From an uncultured Clostridia bacterium (lineage in GTDB: Bacteria > Bacillota > Clostridia > UBA1381), in the NCBI GenBank assembly GCA_934454145.1, contig CAKSFT010000003.1, forward strand, positions 205,445 through 269,444: DNA of 64,000 nucleotides, in the 5' to 3' direction. The position numbers were made by a program, and so were the translations under genes. Shown one piece after another: positions 62,916 to 64,000 of this stretch. How positions within the stretch are numbered: position 1 is the stretch's first letter; every line of letters begins with the position of its first letter. The notes beneath the pieces were generated by a model. The model searched no databases. It had not been told where the DNA came from and was given only the letters and a program-made list of their open reading frames with translations.

Positions 62916-63821
62916 TTAAATATGGATTTTATTGCGAGGATGCTTTGTTTTTAAAATTTCCTTTTGTTTAGCTGAGGTAACATGTGTGTAAATCTGAGTT
63001 GTAGTTATAGAACTATGTCCCAATATGCGTTGAATGTAGCGAATATCTACATCTTCTTCAAGCAAATATGTTGCCATAGAATGTCTAAACATATGTGGTG
63101 TTATATGTATAGATGAATGTATTTGTTCCTCAAGTCTTTTAAGCATTATTCGCGCGGATTGTTCTGAAAAACGAGAATTACGGTTATTGATAAAGAAATA
63201 TTCCGATGTATTATTTATTTCAAAACACTCTTTGTATCTTTTAAGTATTGATAGTACTTCCGGATTTTCGAGCTGTATTATCCGTTCTTTAGCACCCTTG
63301 CCTAAAAAACATACTGTACCTGAGATCAAGTCAATATTGGGAGAACGAAGAGAACAGATTTCCGAAATTCTGGCGCCTGTTGCAAATAAAAGTTCAATGA
63401 TTGCAGTATTTCGTATCGCATTTTTTAATGCTTTATCAGTATTCGATTCTTTTATATTTTGATATGTTGCTATAAGTAGGTTTTTAATTATATATTCCGG
63501 TATGGTTTTGGGCAGCAACATAGGTTCCTTAAAGGTCGTATCTATTTGGTCAAATGGATTGCCGTAAATGATATTCTGTCGATACAAATATTTTGTAAAA
63601 GCTTTTAGAGAGGCTATTTTTCTTCGCACAGTTTTGGGTTTGAATTTTTTGTGCAAACCTTTTATGTATTCAATGAGGTTGTCTTTTTCTAATGCTATCG
63701 CTTTTTTAAACTTTTTAAATTGGTATAAGTCAATTTTGTAAGCCTTGATACTGTATTCGCTAAGTCTTTTGTTTGATTTGCAATATTCTAAATATTTTTC
63801 GATTTCTATTGTTAAATCCAT
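62916..63821 (-). CDS. XerC/D-like tyrosine recombinase
   Basis: 301 residues, with AAGGAGAATT upstream on the - strand. SAM-like domain ~3-88; catalytic residues Arg151 (TGARISE), His243/Arg246 (HMFRHS), His269 (LGHSS) and Tyr278 (QIYTH) all present. Not closely alike to the 20556-21401 enzyme in the N-terminal half. No Xer partner is seen. It may be another inversion enzyme acting on DNA right of the window, or a cassette integrase. Confidence 0.9.
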   Translation of the reverse strand: MDLTIEIEKYLEYCKSNKRLSEYSIKAYKIDLYQFKKFKKAIALEKDNLIEYIKGLHKKFKPKTVRRKIASLKAFTKYLYRQNIIYGNPFDQIDTTFKEPMLLPKTIPEYIIKNLLIATYQNIKESNTDKALKNAIRNTAIIELLFATGARISEICSLRSPNIDLISGTVCFLGKGAKERIIQLENPEVLSILKRYKECFEINNTSEYFFINNRNSRFSEQSARIMLKRLEEQIHSSIHITPHMFRHSMATYLLEEDVDIRYIQRILGHSSITTTQIYTHVTSAKQKEILKTKHPRNKIHI

Positions 63822-63857
63822 AATTAAAATTCTCCTTACTATTGTGATTCTATAAAA

Positions 63858-63886
63858 ATTATATTATGAATCAGTTTTTTTGTCGA
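63858..63886 (-). promoter_or_regulatory. Promoter of the third recombinase
   Basis: On the - strand: TCGACA (63886-63881), 17-nt spacer, TATAAT (63863-63858). A small inverted repeat (TGATTC/GAATCA, ~63845-63873) overlaps the -10. Confidence 0.7.
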
Positions 63887-63933
63887 TATACAGAATTTAT
63901 TTATGGCAGATTACCCAAAACCTTGTGAAATCA

Positions 63934-63962
63934 TTGACTTTTATGTCCGAAAATGATATAAT
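63934..63962 (+). promoter_or_regulatory. Strong promoter reading out of the window
   Basis: TTGACT (63934-63939), 17-nt spacer, TATAAT (63957-63962). The transcript starts within the last ~30 nt; the gene it drives is outside the window. Confidence 0.75.
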
Positions 63963-64000
63963 TTAATATGGCAAAGAATGCAGGATAACTATAAATTATC

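Overview
The window looks like chromosomal DNA of a Gram-positive anaerobe of the class Clostridia (Bacillota), probably a gut Oscillospiraceae/Lachnospiraceae-type organism. This rests on strong AGGAGG-type ribosome binding sites, SLH-anchored surface proteins, a dockerin module, and a conjugative element with VirB4/VirD4-type ATPases plus NlpC/P60-3D hydrolase and S1-domain accessory genes. The genus cannot be fixed from the sequence alone. No rRNA, tRNA or CRISPR array was found.

Region 1 (1-18.5 kb, + strand) is the right part of an integrative conjugative element (ICE). It holds a cell-wall hydrolase cut by the window edge, a small membrane protein, a VirB4 ATPase, several small accessory proteins, the VirD4 coupling protein, an S1-domain RNA-binding protein, a giant 1830-residue surface protein (14 Cys/His repeats, beta-rich repeats, three SLH domains), and a membrane-anchored partner. 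A strong promoter follows, driving a roughly 235-nt structured RNA that ends in an intrinsic terminator. Next come a zinc-ribbon protein, a sigma-70-like factor and a mini signal peptidase. A Tn916-type integrase (18.7-19.8 kb) and a SLOG/DUF1273 protein lie beyond. No relaxase is visible, so it presumably lies to the left.

Region 2 (20.5-48.8 kb, + strand) is an exopolysaccharide (EPS) locus controlled by what reads as a DNA inversion switch. A tyrosine recombinase (20556-21401) is followed by a segment bounded by perfect 25-bp inverted repeats (21406-21430 and 21752-21776). Inside is a consensus sigma-A promoter that here points away from the EPS genes, and an intrinsic terminator that faces them, so the sequenced orientation reads as OFF. 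Downstream, almost without gaps, lie a TetR regulator, a Wzz/BY-kinase fusion, a PHP phosphatase, sugar-modifying enzymes, an initiating phosphoglycosyltransferase, several glycosyltransferases, Wzy polymerase, two pyruvyltransferases with an Fe-S partner, Wzx flippase, CapE-CapF-CapG for UDP-L-FucNAc, a PglF/CapD-like dehydratase, and an SLH/InlB-repeat surface protein. One inversion could therefore switch capsule and surface protein together.

Region 3 (48.8-59.7 kb, + strand) encodes a small membrane protein, a TPR membrane protein, then a promoter with an attenuator-like leader ahead of a dockerin protein, a 1903-residue protein with two complete subtilisin catalytic domains, and an SLH protein.

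Region 4 (59.7-62.1 kb, - strand) is a compact regulatory operon: an excisionase-like HTH, a Schlafen/AlbA_2 ATP-binding regulator with a 12-bp tandem repeat, an XRE regulator and a zinc ribbon. Its promoter has a palindrome in the spacer. Region 5 (62.2-64 kb) has a small secreted protein, a third tyrosine recombinase on the - strand, and a strong outward promoter at the right edge. The EPS genes are visibly more AT-rich than the ICE genes, which fits separate acquisition.
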